Source of the DNA: Algoriphagus oliviformis
GTDB taxonomy: Bacteria > Bacteroidota > Bacteroidia > Cytophagales > Cyclobacteriaceae
Assembly: GCF_017254915.1 (NCBI RefSeq)
Contig: NZ_JAFKCT010000004.1
Coordinates: 1 to 64,000 of the forward strand
DNA length: 64,000 nt
Direction: 5' to 3'
Positions 53,536 through 63,443 of this stretch are shown here, in pieces. The notes below the pieces were generated by a model. That model was given only the letters and a program-made list of their open reading frames with translations. It was not told the DNA's origin and did no database searches. Made by a program: the position numbers and the translations under genes. Position 1 is the first letter of the stretch. The number at the start of each line of letters is the position of its first letter.

Positions 53536-54732
53536 CTAGGCTAGCAAGTCATAGCACTGCTTGGCTATCTCGAGTTCTTCGTTTGTCGGGACGACCAGCA
53601 CCTTTACCGGCGAGCCTTCTTGGTTGATTTCCCTGAGTCCTTTGCCCGGTTCGGCATTTTTGGCGGCATCCAGCTTGATTCCCAAAAAGTCCATGTCCGC
53701 GCAGGCGAGCGTACGGGTCAGCGCGTCGTTTTCCCCCACTCCGGCAGTGAATACAATCGCATCCAAGCCATTTAGCACCGCCGCATAGGCACCGATGAAT
53801 TTACGGATATGGTAGGCATACATCTGGTAGGCCAAGATTGCCGCCTTTTCCCCAGCCTCGTAGCGCGCCCGGATGTCCCGCATGTCGCTAAAGCCGGTGA
53901 GGCCGAGCATCCCGCTTTTCTTGTTCAGCACGGTATTCACCTCATCCAGCGAGTAGCCAAGCTGCTGGACCAGGTGAAAGATCACCGACTGGTCCACGTC
54001 TCCCACGCGGGTTCCCATGATCAGCCCATTCATCGGGCCAAGTCCCATGCTCGTGTCCACGCATCGTCCCTCCTTCACTGCAGCCATACTACAGCCATTG
54101 CCTAGGTGAATGGTGATGAGTTTGGGACCTTTTTTAGCCAGATATTCGGCAGCACGCTCGGACACGTACTTGTGGCTGGTCCCGTGAAAGCCATAGCTGC
54201 GAATTTTGTGCTTTTCGTAGTATTCGTTTGGGATCGCCATGCGGAAAGCCACAGCGGGCATAGTCTGGTGGAAAGCGGTATCAAACACCACGACCTGCTT
54301 TGCCTGGGCAAAAATCTTCTCCGCCACTTCGATTCCGAGAAAATTGGCGGGATTGTGCAAAGGGGCAAGCGGAAAAAGCTCCTGGATCATGGCCTTGGCC
54401 TCCTCGGTGATCAGCTGGGTCTGCGAAAACTTTTCTCCCCCATGCACCACTCGATGCCCCACCACATGTACCTGGCTGGGATCGGAAATCACCCCCACCT
54501 CTGGATCAGTCAGAAAAGCCGCCACCGCCCTCAAGCCCTCGGCATGCCCGGGGACGGGAAGGTTTTCCTCCCTCGACTTCAAGCCTTCGGGAAGAAAAGC
54601 CCGGTATTCGACCTTGGACTCCTCGAGCCCTATGCGATCTACCATGCCGGAGCAGATCACCCGGGCTGCGGGCATGGAGATCAGCTGGTATTTGATCGAG
54701 CTGCTGCCGGAATTGATGACAAAGACATTCAT
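53536..54732 (-). CDS. ackA: Acetate kinase
   Basis: 398-residue enzyme that interconverts acetyl phosphate + ADP and acetate + ATP. The N-terminus has INSGSSSIKYQL, followed by VVFDTAFHQTMP, GFHGTSHKYVS and HLGNGCSMAAVKEGRCVDTSMG. The C-terminal ATP site is AIVFTAGVGEN. Size and motifs are standard. It lies downstream of pta with a 117-bp spacer. Together they form the classic acetate overflow/assimilation pair. Confidence 0.97.
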   Translation of the reverse strand: MNVFVINSGSSSIKYQLISMPAARVICSGMVDRIGLEESKVEYRAFLPEGLKSREENLPVPGHAEGLRAVAAFLTDPEVGVISDPSQVHVVGHRVVHGGEKFSQTQLITEEAKAMIQELFPLAPLHNPANFLGIEVAEKIFAQAKQVVVFDTAFHQTMPAVAFRMAIPNEYYEKHKIRSYGFHGTSHKYVSERAAEYLAKKGPKLITIHLGNGCSMAAVKEGRCVDTSMGLGPMNGLIMGTRVGDVDQSVIFHLVQQLGYSLDEVNTVLNKKSGMLGLTGFSDMRDIRARYEAGEKAAILAYQMYAYHIRKFIGAYAAVLNGLDAIVFTAGVGENDALTRTLACADMDFLGIKLDAAKNAEPGKGLREINQEGSPVKVLVVPTNEELEIAKQCYDLLA

Positions 54733-54747
54733 GGCTGAGAAGATGGA

Positions 54748-54842
54748 AGACAGAAAACAGAAGACAGAAGAAAAGACCCGTGCATGAGGCTGGATCCTCG
54801 TAAATCGAAATTCATAAATCTTAAATTTTTAGACAGAAAACA
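54748..54842. repeat. Short direct repeats between pta and ackA
   Basis: AGACAGAAAACA occurs exactly at 54748-54759 and 54831-54842 in the 117-bp spacer, with further CAGAAGACAGAAG-like words. Function unknown; resembles simple intergenic repeat drift. Confidence 0.4.
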
Positions 54843-54849
54843 ACAGTTG

Positions 54850-56946
54850 TCAGCCCCCTGACTCTTGGGCCTGGATGGCAGTGATGACTACGGTATTGAA
54901 GATGTCGGCGACGGTACAGCCTCGGCTCAGGTCGTTGACCGGCTTGTTGAGCCCCTGGAGCATGGGGCCTATGGCCAAAGCGCCGGTTTCCCGCTGCACC
55001 GCCTTGTAGGTATTGTTTCCGGTATTGAGATCAGGGAAAATCAGCACGCTGGCCTGCCCCGCCACCTGGGAGTCGGGCATCTTCTTTTTGCCCACGGCGG
55101 GATCTACCGCTGCGTCATACTGGATCGGACCCTCCACCGCCAGGTCTGGCCGACGCTCGCGGACGAGTTCGGTCGCCTTTCGGACTTTGTCCACATCTTC
55201 CCCGGCGCCCGACGAGCCCGAAGAGTAGGACAACATCGCCACTTTTGGCTCGATGCCCAGCATCCGGGCCGACTCCGCCGAGGAGATGGCAATGTCAGCC
55301 AGCTGCTCCGAGGTGGGATTGGGATTGACAGCGCAGTCTCCAAAGACAGAAACCCGATTGGGCAGGCACATGAAAAAGACCGAAGAGACCGTCGCCACAC
55401 CGGCTTTGGTCTTCACAAACTGCAAGGCAGGACGTATGGTATGCTGCGTGGTATGGACTGCGCCGGATACCATGCCGTCCGCCTCTCCCCGGTACACCAT
55501 CATGGTACCAAAATAGGAAACGTCATGCATCAGGTCCCGGGCCATGTCCAGGGTCACCCCCTTGCTCTTCCTCAACTCGTACAGAAGCTGCGCATAGTCC
55601 TCCAGTCGGCTGGAGGTCTCCGGATTTTCTATCGTCACCTTATCCAAATCCAAGGATAAGTTTAGCCGCTTGATCGCCGTCTCGATGGATTCCCGCAATC
55701 CCAAAATGGTCAGGTCGACCACATTTTGCCGGATGAGCATATCCGCGGCGATCAAGATCCTGTCATCGTCGCCCTCGGGCAGGACGATGTGTTTTTTGAG
55801 CGCCTTGGCGCGCTTCACCAGCTGGTACTGGAACATCCGCGGAGTCAGCGTATCCGACTTGAAAGCGATGATCCTATCGGCGAGGGCTTTTTCATCCACC
55901 CACCTTTCAAACAGGCGTATGGCAATGGAAATCTTTTCCTCATCTCCCGGAGCGATCCTCGCCCGGATGAGGTTCACCTCCGTCACTGCCTGGAATGTAC
56001 CCATCTCCACCTCCAGGATAGGCACTATGGTCTCCAGCCCCTCCACCATCTTGAGGATGGAAGCCTCGGGCGGAATCCCTCCCGACACGATGATGCCGGC
56101 GACCTTGCCAAAACTCCTGGACACATTTGCCTGCAGCGCGCCGATGATCAGATCCCCCCTGTCCCCCGGCGTGACCACCAAGGTGTTTTGCCCCAAGCGG
56201 TTCAGAAAATTCGGCAACTGCATCGCCCCGACGATGGCGTGGTCGACCCGGTTGGTCAGGAGGTTTTCGCCAAAAAGCTGTTTAGCGCCCAAAGACTCCC
56301 TGATCTCCCCCATGGTGGGGTTGCTCAGCTCCAGCAACATGGGTATGGTCGTGACCAGGGTTTCCTTGGGGATGATGGCTTTCAGCCGCTTTTCGATCTC
56401 CTCGGCCTTACCCTCTTCCACCTTGTTGGCCACCAGCACCAGCACCTGCACGCCCCGGCTCAGGAATCCCTTCACCGTGGCCAGTGCCTGGTCGACGATT
56501 TCCGCGACAGTCCTCCTGGAGCAGTTTAGGATGATGGCTGCCGGGATTCCCAGGTTTTTGGCGATCGCGATATTGCCGTCAAACTCGACATTGGTCGTGG
56601 AGTCGATGAAATCCGTGCCCTCGACCACCACAAAGTCGGAACTCTCCTGCAGGCGCTGAAACTTCTCAATGATCGAGTCGATCAGGAAGGACTCGTTGCC
56701 GTTGTTGATCTCTTTGATGGCCTTCTTTCTGGAAAAGACATACATGTCTTCATAGGACTGGGAGAGCTTAAACTGGCTTTTGATCAAGTCCAGACGCCGG
56801 TCTTTGTCCTTTTTGCCTCCCGCGATGATCGGCTTGAAATAGGCGAGCTTGTCGGTCTTTGCCGCGAGCAGGCTCATGAGGCCCAGTGCGAAAATCGACT
56901 TGCCGGAAAAAGGCTCCGTGGTGGTGAGGTAGATGGCGTTTGTCAT
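54850..56946 (-). CDS. pta: Phosphate acetyltransferase (long form with DRTGG domain)
   Basis: 698-residue enzyme that reversibly converts acetyl-CoA + phosphate to acetyl phosphate. An N-terminal P-loop-like AAA_26 domain (YLTTTEPFSGKSIFALGLMS, about residues 5-24) is followed by a DRTGG regulatory domain (near 215-330). The catalytic PTA_PTB domain is C-terminal (HIVLPEGDDDRILIAADMLI, MVSGAVHTTQHTIRPALQ, YSSGSSGAGEDVDKVRKA). This long form is the E. coli-type allosteric enzyme. The ATG at 56946 (MTNAIYLTTTEP) is preferred to the open frame from 57066. It precedes ackA on the same strand. Confidence 0.96.
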   Translation of the reverse strand: MTNAIYLTTTEPFSGKSIFALGLMSLLAAKTDKLAYFKPIIAGGKKDKDRRLDLIKSQFKLSQSYEDMYVFSRKKAIKEINNGNESFLIDSIIEKFQRLQESSDFVVVEGTDFIDSTTNVEFDGNIAIAKNLGIPAAIILNCSRRTVAEIVDQALATVKGFLSRGVQVLVLVANKVEEGKAEEIEKRLKAIIPKETLVTTIPMLLELSNPTMGEIRESLGAKQLFGENLLTNRVDHAIVGAMQLPNFLNRLGQNTLVVTPGDRGDLIIGALQANVSRSFGKVAGIIVSGGIPPEASILKMVEGLETIVPILEVEMGTFQAVTEVNLIRARIAPGDEEKISIAIRLFERWVDEKALADRIIAFKSDTLTPRMFQYQLVKRAKALKKHIVLPEGDDDRILIAADMLIRQNVVDLTILGLRESIETAIKRLNLSLDLDKVTIENPETSSRLEDYAQLLYELRKSKGVTLDMARDLMHDVSYFGTMMVYRGEADGMVSGAVHTTQHTIRPALQFVKTKAGVATVSSVFFMCLPNRVSVFGDCAVNPNPTSEQLADIAISSAESARMLGIEPKVAMLSYSSGSSGAGEDVDKVRKATELVRERRPDLAVEGPIQYDAAVDPAVGKKKMPDSQVAGQASVLIFPDLNTGNNTYKAVQRETGALAIGPMLQGLNKPVNDLSRGCTVADIFNTVVITAIQAQESGG

Positions 56947-57148
56947 AGCTAATGGAAGGGACTCCCGTAAAAATTCCGTCTTGATCCTCAAAGTAGAAGA
57001 TAAGCTCGGGGAAAAAGCCTGACAAAGGTCATGTTGCCTTCGGTTTTTGGGCTTTCCCTCGCCCACCTTCGACCACGCCGCATATCAAAAACCCGTGACT
57101 TTTTGGAAGAAATCCTGCATTTTCAGGATTCCAAACCCTTGACCGCCC

Positions 57149-57988
57149 ATGCGCCTGGCCTTTTTGCTTCTCTTTTTTGTCCCGGTCTCCCTTTGGGGGC
57201 AGACCGTCTGTTCTTTGGAGAGCAGGGAAAAGCTGACAACTCTGCTCGAGAAGCTTTCTTCAAAAAATCCAAGTACAGCATCACTGCAAGATATGGTCTT
57301 GGGCATAGGATATAGCTTCATCGGAACTCCCTATGTGGAAAAAACCCTGGAGCTGCCCGGAGAGGAAAAGCTGGTCATCGACCTTCTCGGCCTGGACTGC
57401 ACGACTTACCTGGAGACCGTGGTGACTTTGGCTAGAATCGCGAAAACCGGTGGGTTTACTTTCGAAGCCTATGAAAAAGAGCTGGAATATCTCCGCTACC
57501 GAAATGGAGAAAGAAAGGACTATTCGTCCCGCCTGCACTATTTTTCCGACTGGATCTATGAAAACGAAAAGAAGGGAATCGTAGAGGACATCACGGCCGA
57601 AATAGGCGGAACACCCTACGTGAACCAGCCCAGCTTCATGTCGGAAAACCCCAGGTTTTATCCCCAGCTCAGCAACCCGGCGCTGGTAGCCGAGATCAAG
57701 GCCGACGAGGCCCAAATCGCCACCCGCACCTATCACTACATCCCCAAGGCGGAAATCCAAGGCCTGGAGGGCAACATCCGATCCGGAGACCTGATCGCGA
57801 TCACCACTCCGTTGAAAAACTTGGACATTGTCCATGTGGGATTTGCCGTGGAGCTAGACGGCCGAATCCACCTCATGCACGCCAGTACCGGATCGATGCA
57901 GGTCGAAATCTCCGAAAAGCCCCTGCACGAGTACCTTGCCGCCAACAAGTCCCAGTCCGGCATCATGGTCTGCCGCCTGCGAGATTGA
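57149..57988 (+). CDS. DUF1460 N-acetylmuramoyl-L-alanine amidase-like protein
   Basis: 279-residue exported protein of the DUF1460 family, structurally characterised as NlpC/P60-like peptidases with an amidase activity on peptidoglycan fragments. A signal peptide ends at LWGQ. The catalytic Cys is C84 (IDLLGLDCTTYLETV) and the catalytic His is in NLDIVHVGFAVE, both intact. It probably recycles or trims cell-wall peptides. It starts close to, but divergent from, pta, and is 47 bp upstream of the Xaa-Pro peptidase-like gene. Confidence 0.9.
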   Translation: MRLAFLLLFFVPVSLWGQTVCSLESREKLTTLLEKLSSKNPSTASLQDMVLGIGYSFIGTPYVEKTLELPGEEKLVIDLLGLDCTTYLETVVTLARIAKTGGFTFEAYEKELEYLRYRNGERKDYSSRLHYFSDWIYENEKKGIVEDITAEIGGTPYVNQPSFMSENPRFYPQLSNPALVAEIKADEAQIATRTYHYIPKAEIQGLEGNIRSGDLIAITTPLKNLDIVHVGFAVELDGRIHLMHASTGSMQVEISEKPLHEYLAANKSQSGIMVCRLRD

Positions 57989-58035
57989 CCAACATAAAAA
58001 AAGAAACAAGCGAACCATAGATAAGAAAACCACCC

Positions 58036-59856
58036 ATGAAAAAGCTAAAAACCACCACGCTTCTAGCCCTGCTGCTCAGCTTCAGCCTGGGGCTATCCGC
58101 CCAGGTCAAACCCATCTTCGAAAATGGCGAGGCCCAGATCGTGCCCGAGCTGAAGGACTCCGCCAACTGGATACGCCACGACCTCTGGGTGGAAACGGAG
58201 TTTGACACGGACGGGGACGGCAAAAAAGACCGCATGCACGTGGACGTGACCCGGCCAAGGCAGACGGAGACCGAAGGACTGAAGCTTCCCGTGATCTACG
58301 CCAGCAGCCCCTACTACGCTGGCACCGCCGACAATGCGGACATCTTCTGGGACGTGAAGCACGAGCTCGGCGTGGCCGGACCTCCCCGGGCCCACGTCGA
58401 GGTGAAGCGCGTCGGACAGCGCCCCATCATCTCCAACTCGGAAATCATGCTTTGGGTACCGCGAGGCTACATCGTCGTCCACTCCTCCTCTCCTGGCACC
58501 GGCCTTTCCGAGGGCTCGCCCACCGTGGGCGGAGACAATGAATCTTTGGCTCCCAAAGCCGTGATCGAGTGGCTCACCGGCAAGGACAACGGCTACACTT
58601 CTCCCGACGGCAACGAAAAGGTGATGGCCTTCTGGTCCAGCGGAAAAGTCGGCATGACCGGAACCTCCTACAACGGAACGCTTCCCCTTGCTGCCGCGAC
58701 CACGGGAGTAAAAGGACTCGAAGCCATCATCCCTATCGCACCAAACACCTCCTACTATCACTACTACCGATCCAATGGCCTAGTGCGCTCACCGGGAGGC
58801 TATCTCGGCGAGGACATCGATGTGCTCTACGACTTCATCCACAGCGGAGACGAATCCAAACGTGCCTACAACAACAAGACCGTCCGGGACACCGAGATGG
58901 CCCAGGGCATGGACCGCGTCACCGGCGACTACAATGACTTCTGGGCAGGGCGAGACTACCTCAACGACATGGCACCGATGAAAGCCGCCCTGCTCATGTC
59001 CCATGGCTTCAACGACTGGAACGTGATGCCCGAGCACAGCTACCGCATCTACGACGCCGCGAGAGCCAAGGGAATTCCGTCCATGATCTTTTACCACCAA
59101 AACGGCCACGGAGGCCCGCCGCCCTTTTCCATGATGAACCGCTGGTTTACACGCTACTTGCATGGCGTAGAAAACGGTGTGGAGAAAGAGCCCCGCGCCT
59201 GGATCGTCCGCGAGCAGGACGACAGGGACAAGCCTACCGCTTACGCGGATTTCCCCAATCCACAGGCATCCGACGTGGACTTCTACCTCCAAGGCGGCGC
59301 GCCTGCCGCTGGGTCTTTGGGTTTGGAAAAAATGGCCACGGGCGCCAAAGAAACCCTCGTGGACAACTACTCCTTCTCCGGATCGGCACTGGCCCAGGCA
59401 GACTACACCGAGCATCGTCTGATCTACCTCAGCCCCGTGCTGAAGGAAGCGGTCCACCTCTCCGGCACTCCAAAAATCACCGTCAAGCTCGCCTCCAGCA
59501 AGCCCGCGGCAAACCTCTCCGTCTGGCTGGTCTCCCTCCCTTGGACCGAGGGGCGCAACTCCCGCATCACCGACAACATCATCACCCGAGGCTGGGCTGA
59601 TCCCCAAAACCACGCGGACATCCGCAAAGGAGAGCCTCTGACGCCGGGCAAATTCTACGAGGTGAGCTTCGAGCTGCAGCCGGATGACCAGGTCATCCCG
59701 GCAGGTCAGCAGATCGGTTTGATGATCTTCTCCTCAGACAAGGAGTTCACGCTATTGCCAAAGCCGGGAACGGAGCTGACCGTGGACCTGGACGGCACCG
59801 TACTGACCCTGCCGGTGGTAGGGGGAAAAGCTTCCTTGGAGAAGGCAGTCAACTAA
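58036..59856 (+). CDS. Exported CocE/NonD family hydrolase (Xaa-Pro dipeptidyl-peptidase-like)
   Basis: 606-residue alpha/beta hydrolase of the PepX/CocE group. A signal peptide ends at GLSAQ. The nucleophile is S211 in GMTGTSYNG, the Asp is D327 in GFNDWNVMPE and the His is H358 in HQNGHGG. The C-terminal beta-sandwich jelly-roll (about residues 430-600) is the usual PepX C-domain. It probably cleaves Xaa-Pro dipeptides from peptides in the periplasm, though CocE-type ester hydrolysis cannot be excluded. It follows the DUF1460 gene by 47 bp. Confidence 0.9.
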   Translation: MKKLKTTTLLALLLSFSLGLSAQVKPIFENGEAQIVPELKDSANWIRHDLWVETEFDTDGDGKKDRMHVDVTRPRQTETEGLKLPVIYASSPYYAGTADNADIFWDVKHELGVAGPPRAHVEVKRVGQRPIISNSEIMLWVPRGYIVVHSSSPGTGLSEGSPTVGGDNESLAPKAVIEWLTGKDNGYTSPDGNEKVMAFWSSGKVGMTGTSYNGTLPLAAATTGVKGLEAIIPIAPNTSYYHYYRSNGLVRSPGGYLGEDIDVLYDFIHSGDESKRAYNNKTVRDTEMAQGMDRVTGDYNDFWAGRDYLNDMAPMKAALLMSHGFNDWNVMPEHSYRIYDAARAKGIPSMIFYHQNGHGGPPPFSMMNRWFTRYLHGVENGVEKEPRAWIVREQDDRDKPTAYADFPNPQASDVDFYLQGGAPAAGSLGLEKMATGAKETLVDNYSFSGSALAQADYTEHRLIYLSPVLKEAVHLSGTPKITVKLASSKPAANLSVWLVSLPWTEGRNSRITDNIITRGWADPQNHADIRKGEPLTPGKFYEVSFELQPDDQVIPAGQQIGLMIFSSDKEFTLLPKPGTELTVDLDGTVLTLPVVGGKASLEKAVN

Positions 59857-59887
59857 TCCCTGCCTAGTCCTTTCAGCCAAGCAACCA

Positions 59888-59923
59888 AAAGGAGACTCGT
59901 CGACGAGTCTCCTTTCTTTTTTT
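59888..59923 (+). terminator. Strong rho-independent terminator after the Xaa-Pro peptidase-like gene
   Basis: A perfect palindrome, AAAGGAGACTCG and its complement around TCGA, followed by a T-rich tract. Confidence 0.88.
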
Positions 59924-60137
59924 CGGCTATCGGACAAAGCCCAAGTCATTTGTTTAATATTTATATACTTTTTCCTTAACCAATTCTTAACTTATGGAAA
60001 ATCCCGCTTCCCATATTAAGAAAACAAATCGCCAAGCCTCTCTGAAAACATCATTTTTAAGGCATTTACACCCTTTAACATTCAGATAATTCACTTTTTG
60101 ATAAAGAGGGTTTAAAAAAGGGAAAATCGCAGAGGTT

Positions 60138-60145
60138 TAGTTTTG
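60138..60145 (+). promoter_or_regulatory. Candidate -7 element (TAGTTTTG) of the second SUS operon
   Basis: TAGTTTTG fits TAnnTTTG and ends 47 bp before the susC ATG at 60193. No TTG is found at the expected -33 spacing, so an alternative sigma factor or an activator may be involved. Confidence 0.4.
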
Positions 60146-60192
60146 TTAAAATTTTTAAAAAGAAAACTATCTATTCCAAACCTCTACAACGA

Positions 60193-63100
60193 ATGATTGC
60201 TCAAAAAAGCATTTGGACATGGATGACGGCAGCCTGCCTGTTGTTTGTCCTGAATTTTTCCATGGCCCAACAAAGCAGGGTCAGCGGAAAAGTAAGCGAT
60301 GTCTCCAACGAACCTTTGCCCGGCGCGACTGTCTTGGTCAAAGGTACCACTCGCGGAACGGTCACGGACGCTGATGGCTCCTATTCTATCGAGGCAGCCC
60401 CATCAGAGACACTCATTTTTTCCTTTGTCGGTTTTGAGACCAAGGAATTTCCCGTGGGAAACAGCAGCACGATCGACGTGACACTCTCCGAAGGGCTCGC
60501 GCTCAACGAGGTGGTGGTCACCGCCCTAGGCGTGGAGCGTGAGACCAAAGCCCTCGGCTACTCCGTACAGGCAGTGGACGGGGAGCGCTTCACCGAGGCG
60601 AGAGAGACCAACGTGATCAACTCGCTCAGCGGCCGCGTGGCCGGTGTGCAGATCACCAACAGCTCCAGCGGGCTGGGCGGCTCCAGCCGCGTGACCATCC
60701 GCGGGGAATCTTCCCTGAACATCAACGCGAACCAGCCGCTCTTCGTGGTGGACGGTGTCCCCATCTCCAACAACGTGGTGGGCTCCTCCGGCTCCGGCAA
60801 CCAAGAGGTGGACTATGGCAACGCCGCCGGAGAAATCAACCCCGACGACATCGAGTCCATGACCGTGCTGAAAGGCCCGGCAGCGGCAGCGCTCTACGGC
60901 TCCCGCGCGGCAAACGGCGCCATCCTGATCACCACCAAGTCCGGAAAGGGCAAAAAAGGCCTGGGCGTGCAGATCAACTCCAATACGACTTTTGACAATC
61001 CCCTGGTGATGCCCCAGTGGCAAAACAAATATGGGCAAGGCAACAACGGGCAGTTTGCCTTTGTAAACGGCGCTGGCTCCGGTACCGCGGATGGCGTGGA
61101 TGAAAGCTGGGGCCCCTTGCTGGATGCCGGTTTCTTGACTCCCCAGTTTGACTCCCCGAGAGACGTACCTGGCTTCAGAGGCGGTGACCTCAACGCTCCG
61201 GAAGGCAGCACCATCACCCCGACGCCTTGGGTTTCGGCTCCAAACAACATCAGCGACTTCTTTGAGACTGGCGTCACCCTCGCCAACAACGTCTCCATCG
61301 AAGGGGCCAACGACAAGTCAAACATCCGACTCTCCTACACCAACCTGAACCAAAAGGGCATCGTCCCCAACACGGACCTTGACAGAAACACCCTGGCCAT
61401 CAACGGCGGCATCAAGGTGACCGACAAGCTCAAGGTAGACGCGATCGTCAACTACCAGCGAACCAACTCCGGCAACCGTCCCAACATCTCTTACGGAACC
61501 GAAAACCTCATGTACCTCTGGATCTGGTACGGCCGACAGGTGAACACCAACAGCCTGAGGGACTATTGGATGAAGGGAATGGAAGGTGTGCAGCAGTACA
61601 ACTACAACTACAACTACCACGACAACCCGTACTTCAACGTGTATGAAAACACCAACGGGCAGAGCAAAGACCGGATCTATGGAAACGTGTCCGTGTCCTA
61701 CCAGTTTACCCCTAAGTTGAGCCTGATGCTCCGCACCGGACTGGACACCTACAACGAGCTGCGTGACCGCAAAAGAGCCTTTAGCACACAGCGCTTCCCC
61801 AAAGGAAACTACCGCGAAGACGACGTGTACTTCAACGAGCAAAACTCGGACTTCCTCCTCACCTACTCCGAGACGACCAAGCCGGTCTGGTCCTACAGCA
61901 TCGCCCTAGGCGGCAACATGATGCGCCAGGACAACCGCTACCTCCAGACCGTCGCGCCACAGCTCTTGATCCCGGGTATCTACAACTTCACCAACACGGC
62001 TGTCAACCTTCAGGTGAGCCAGGGCGTCTCCGAAAAGCGCATCAACTCGCTTTATGGCTTTGGCCAAATCGGCTACAAAAACATCCTGTTCCTGGACGTA
62101 ACCGGCCGAAACGACTGGTCCTCCACCCTTCCGGTATCCAACAACAGCTACTTTTACCCCTCTGCGACACTGAGCGCCGTGCTGTCCGACATGTTTAGAC
62201 TGCCAAATGCGATCTCCTTCCTGAAGGCCCGCGCGGCATACGCGGAAGTAGGAAACGACACCAACCCCTACTCGCTGACCAACGTCTTCAACTCCGGCAC
62301 GGCCTGGGGCTCCACCCAAGTAAAGACCGAGTCCAGCACCCTTTCCAACGCCGACTTGAAGCCGGAGCGAACCGGTTCCTTCGAGACTGGATTTGACCTG
62401 AGACTGATGAATGGACGCTTGGGACTGGACTTCACCTACTTTGACAACCGCACCAGAAACCAGATCATCCCGATCACACTGGACATCGCCACCGGCTACT
62501 CCTCTCGGATCATCAACGCCGGGGAAATCCAAAACAAAGGGATAGAGGTAGTCCTAAACGGCCGCCCTGTACAGAGCCCCTCCGGCTTCAACTGGGATGT
62601 GATTGCCAACTTCACCCGCACCAGAGGCTACGTGCTCGAGCTGACCGAAGGCTTGGACACCTACACCCTGGTGGGCAGAAACGGCGCCAATATCCAAGCC
62701 AGGGTAGGCGAACGAATGGGCAATATCTACGGAGCTGGCTTTGACAGAGTCGATGATCCCAGCTCCGAATACTTCGGACAGATCATCCACACCGCCACCG
62801 GCACGCCGATCACCGACCCTACGCTGAAGCACCAAGGCAACTACAATCCGGACTGGATGCTGGGCTTGCAAAACACCTTTACCTACAAAGGCCTCTCTCT
62901 GGGATTCCTCCTGGACTTCCGATATGGCGGCATCGTAGTCTCCCGCACCAAGACCATCGGATCCACTTCAGGACAGCTGGAAGAAACCCTCTTTGGACGT
63001 GAAAACGGATACGACCTGACCGTCGAAGGCAACGGCATCGTCTCTGAAGGCGTGGTACAAAATGCCGACGGCTCCTACTCGCCAAACACTGTCAAGATCT

Positions 63101-63408
63101 CTTCGAGAAACTGGCACAACCGCTACTACGAGCGAAACAACGTGGAAGCGGCACTCTACGACGCTACTTTCCTCAAGCTCAGAGAAGTGGTGATCGGCTA
63201 CACCATCCCACGCAAAGTACTGGGCAAGACGCCTATCCAAGACCTGAAGGTATCCCTGGTCGGCAGAAACCTGGCACTCTGGACAGAAAACCCCCACTTC
63301 GATCCCGAGACCCTCTCCATGGGTGGCGGCACCCTGATCCCAGGCGTGGAAGACATGGCTTTCCCATCCACCAGAAGCATAGGATTCAACATCAACGTGA
63401 AGTTCTAA
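60193..63408 (+). CDS. SusC/RagA family TonB-linked outer membrane transporter
   Basis: 1,071-residue TonB-dependent receptor, different from the first one. A signal peptide (FSMAQ) precedes a CarboxypepD_reg-like domain (VSGKVSDVSNEPLPGATVLV), then the plug (NINANQPLFVVDGVPISNNV, and ESMTVLKGPAAAALYGSRAA), and a barrel ending in KF. It has no STN domain. It starts the second SUS operon, with the SusD partner 35 bp downstream. It belongs to the subgroup whose partner is the SusD-like lipoprotein below; the imported substrate is unknown. Confidence 0.94.
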   Translation: MIAQKSIWTWMTAACLLFVLNFSMAQQSRVSGKVSDVSNEPLPGATVLVKGTTRGTVTDADGSYSIEAAPSETLIFSFVGFETKEFPVGNSSTIDVTLSEGLALNEVVVTALGVERETKALGYSVQAVDGERFTEARETNVINSLSGRVAGVQITNSSSGLGGSSRVTIRGESSLNINANQPLFVVDGVPISNNVVGSSGSGNQEVDYGNAAGEINPDDIESMTVLKGPAAAALYGSRAANGAILITTKSGKGKKGLGVQINSNTTFDNPLVMPQWQNKYGQGNNGQFAFVNGAGSGTADGVDESWGPLLDAGFLTPQFDSPRDVPGFRGGDLNAPEGSTITPTPWVSAPNNISDFFETGVTLANNVSIEGANDKSNIRLSYTNLNQKGIVPNTDLDRNTLAINGGIKVTDKLKVDAIVNYQRTNSGNRPNISYGTENLMYLWIWYGRQVNTNSLRDYWMKGMEGVQQYNYNYNYHDNPYFNVYENTNGQSKDRIYGNVSVSYQFTPKLSLMLRTGLDTYNELRDRKRAFSTQRFPKGNYREDDVYFNEQNSDFLLTYSETTKPVWSYSIALGGNMMRQDNRYLQTVAPQLLIPGIYNFTNTAVNLQVSQGVSEKRINSLYGFGQIGYKNILFLDVTGRNDWSSTLPVSNNSYFYPSATLSAVLSDMFRLPNAISFLKARAAYAEVGNDTNPYSLTNVFNSGTAWGSTQVKTESSTLSNADLKPERTGSFETGFDLRLMNGRLGLDFTYFDNRTRNQIIPITLDIATGYSSRIINAGEIQNKGIEVVLNGRPVQSPSGFNWDVIANFTRTRGYVLELTEGLDTYTLVGRNGANIQARVGERMGNIYGAGFDRVDDPSSEYFGQIIHTATGTPITDPTLKHQGNYNPDWMLGLQNTFTYKGLSLGFLLDFRYGGIVVSRTKTIGSTSGQLEETLFGRENGYDLTVEGNGIVSEGVVQNADGSYSPNTVKISSRNWHNRYYERNNVEAALYDATFLKLREVVIGYTIPRKVLGKTPIQDLKVSLVGRNLALWTENPHFDPETLSMGGGTLIPGVEDMAFPSTRSIGFNINVKF

Positions 63409-63443
63409 GCGGCTGAATTCTCCAATCCAAAAAGAAAGAAATC

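Larger units (their letters stand above)
59857..60192. other. 336-bp intergenic region upstream of the second SUS operon
   Basis: Starts with a strong terminator (59888-59923), then AT-rich sequence with a -7 candidate at 60138-60145 upstream of susC. No gene is visible. Confidence 0.6.
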
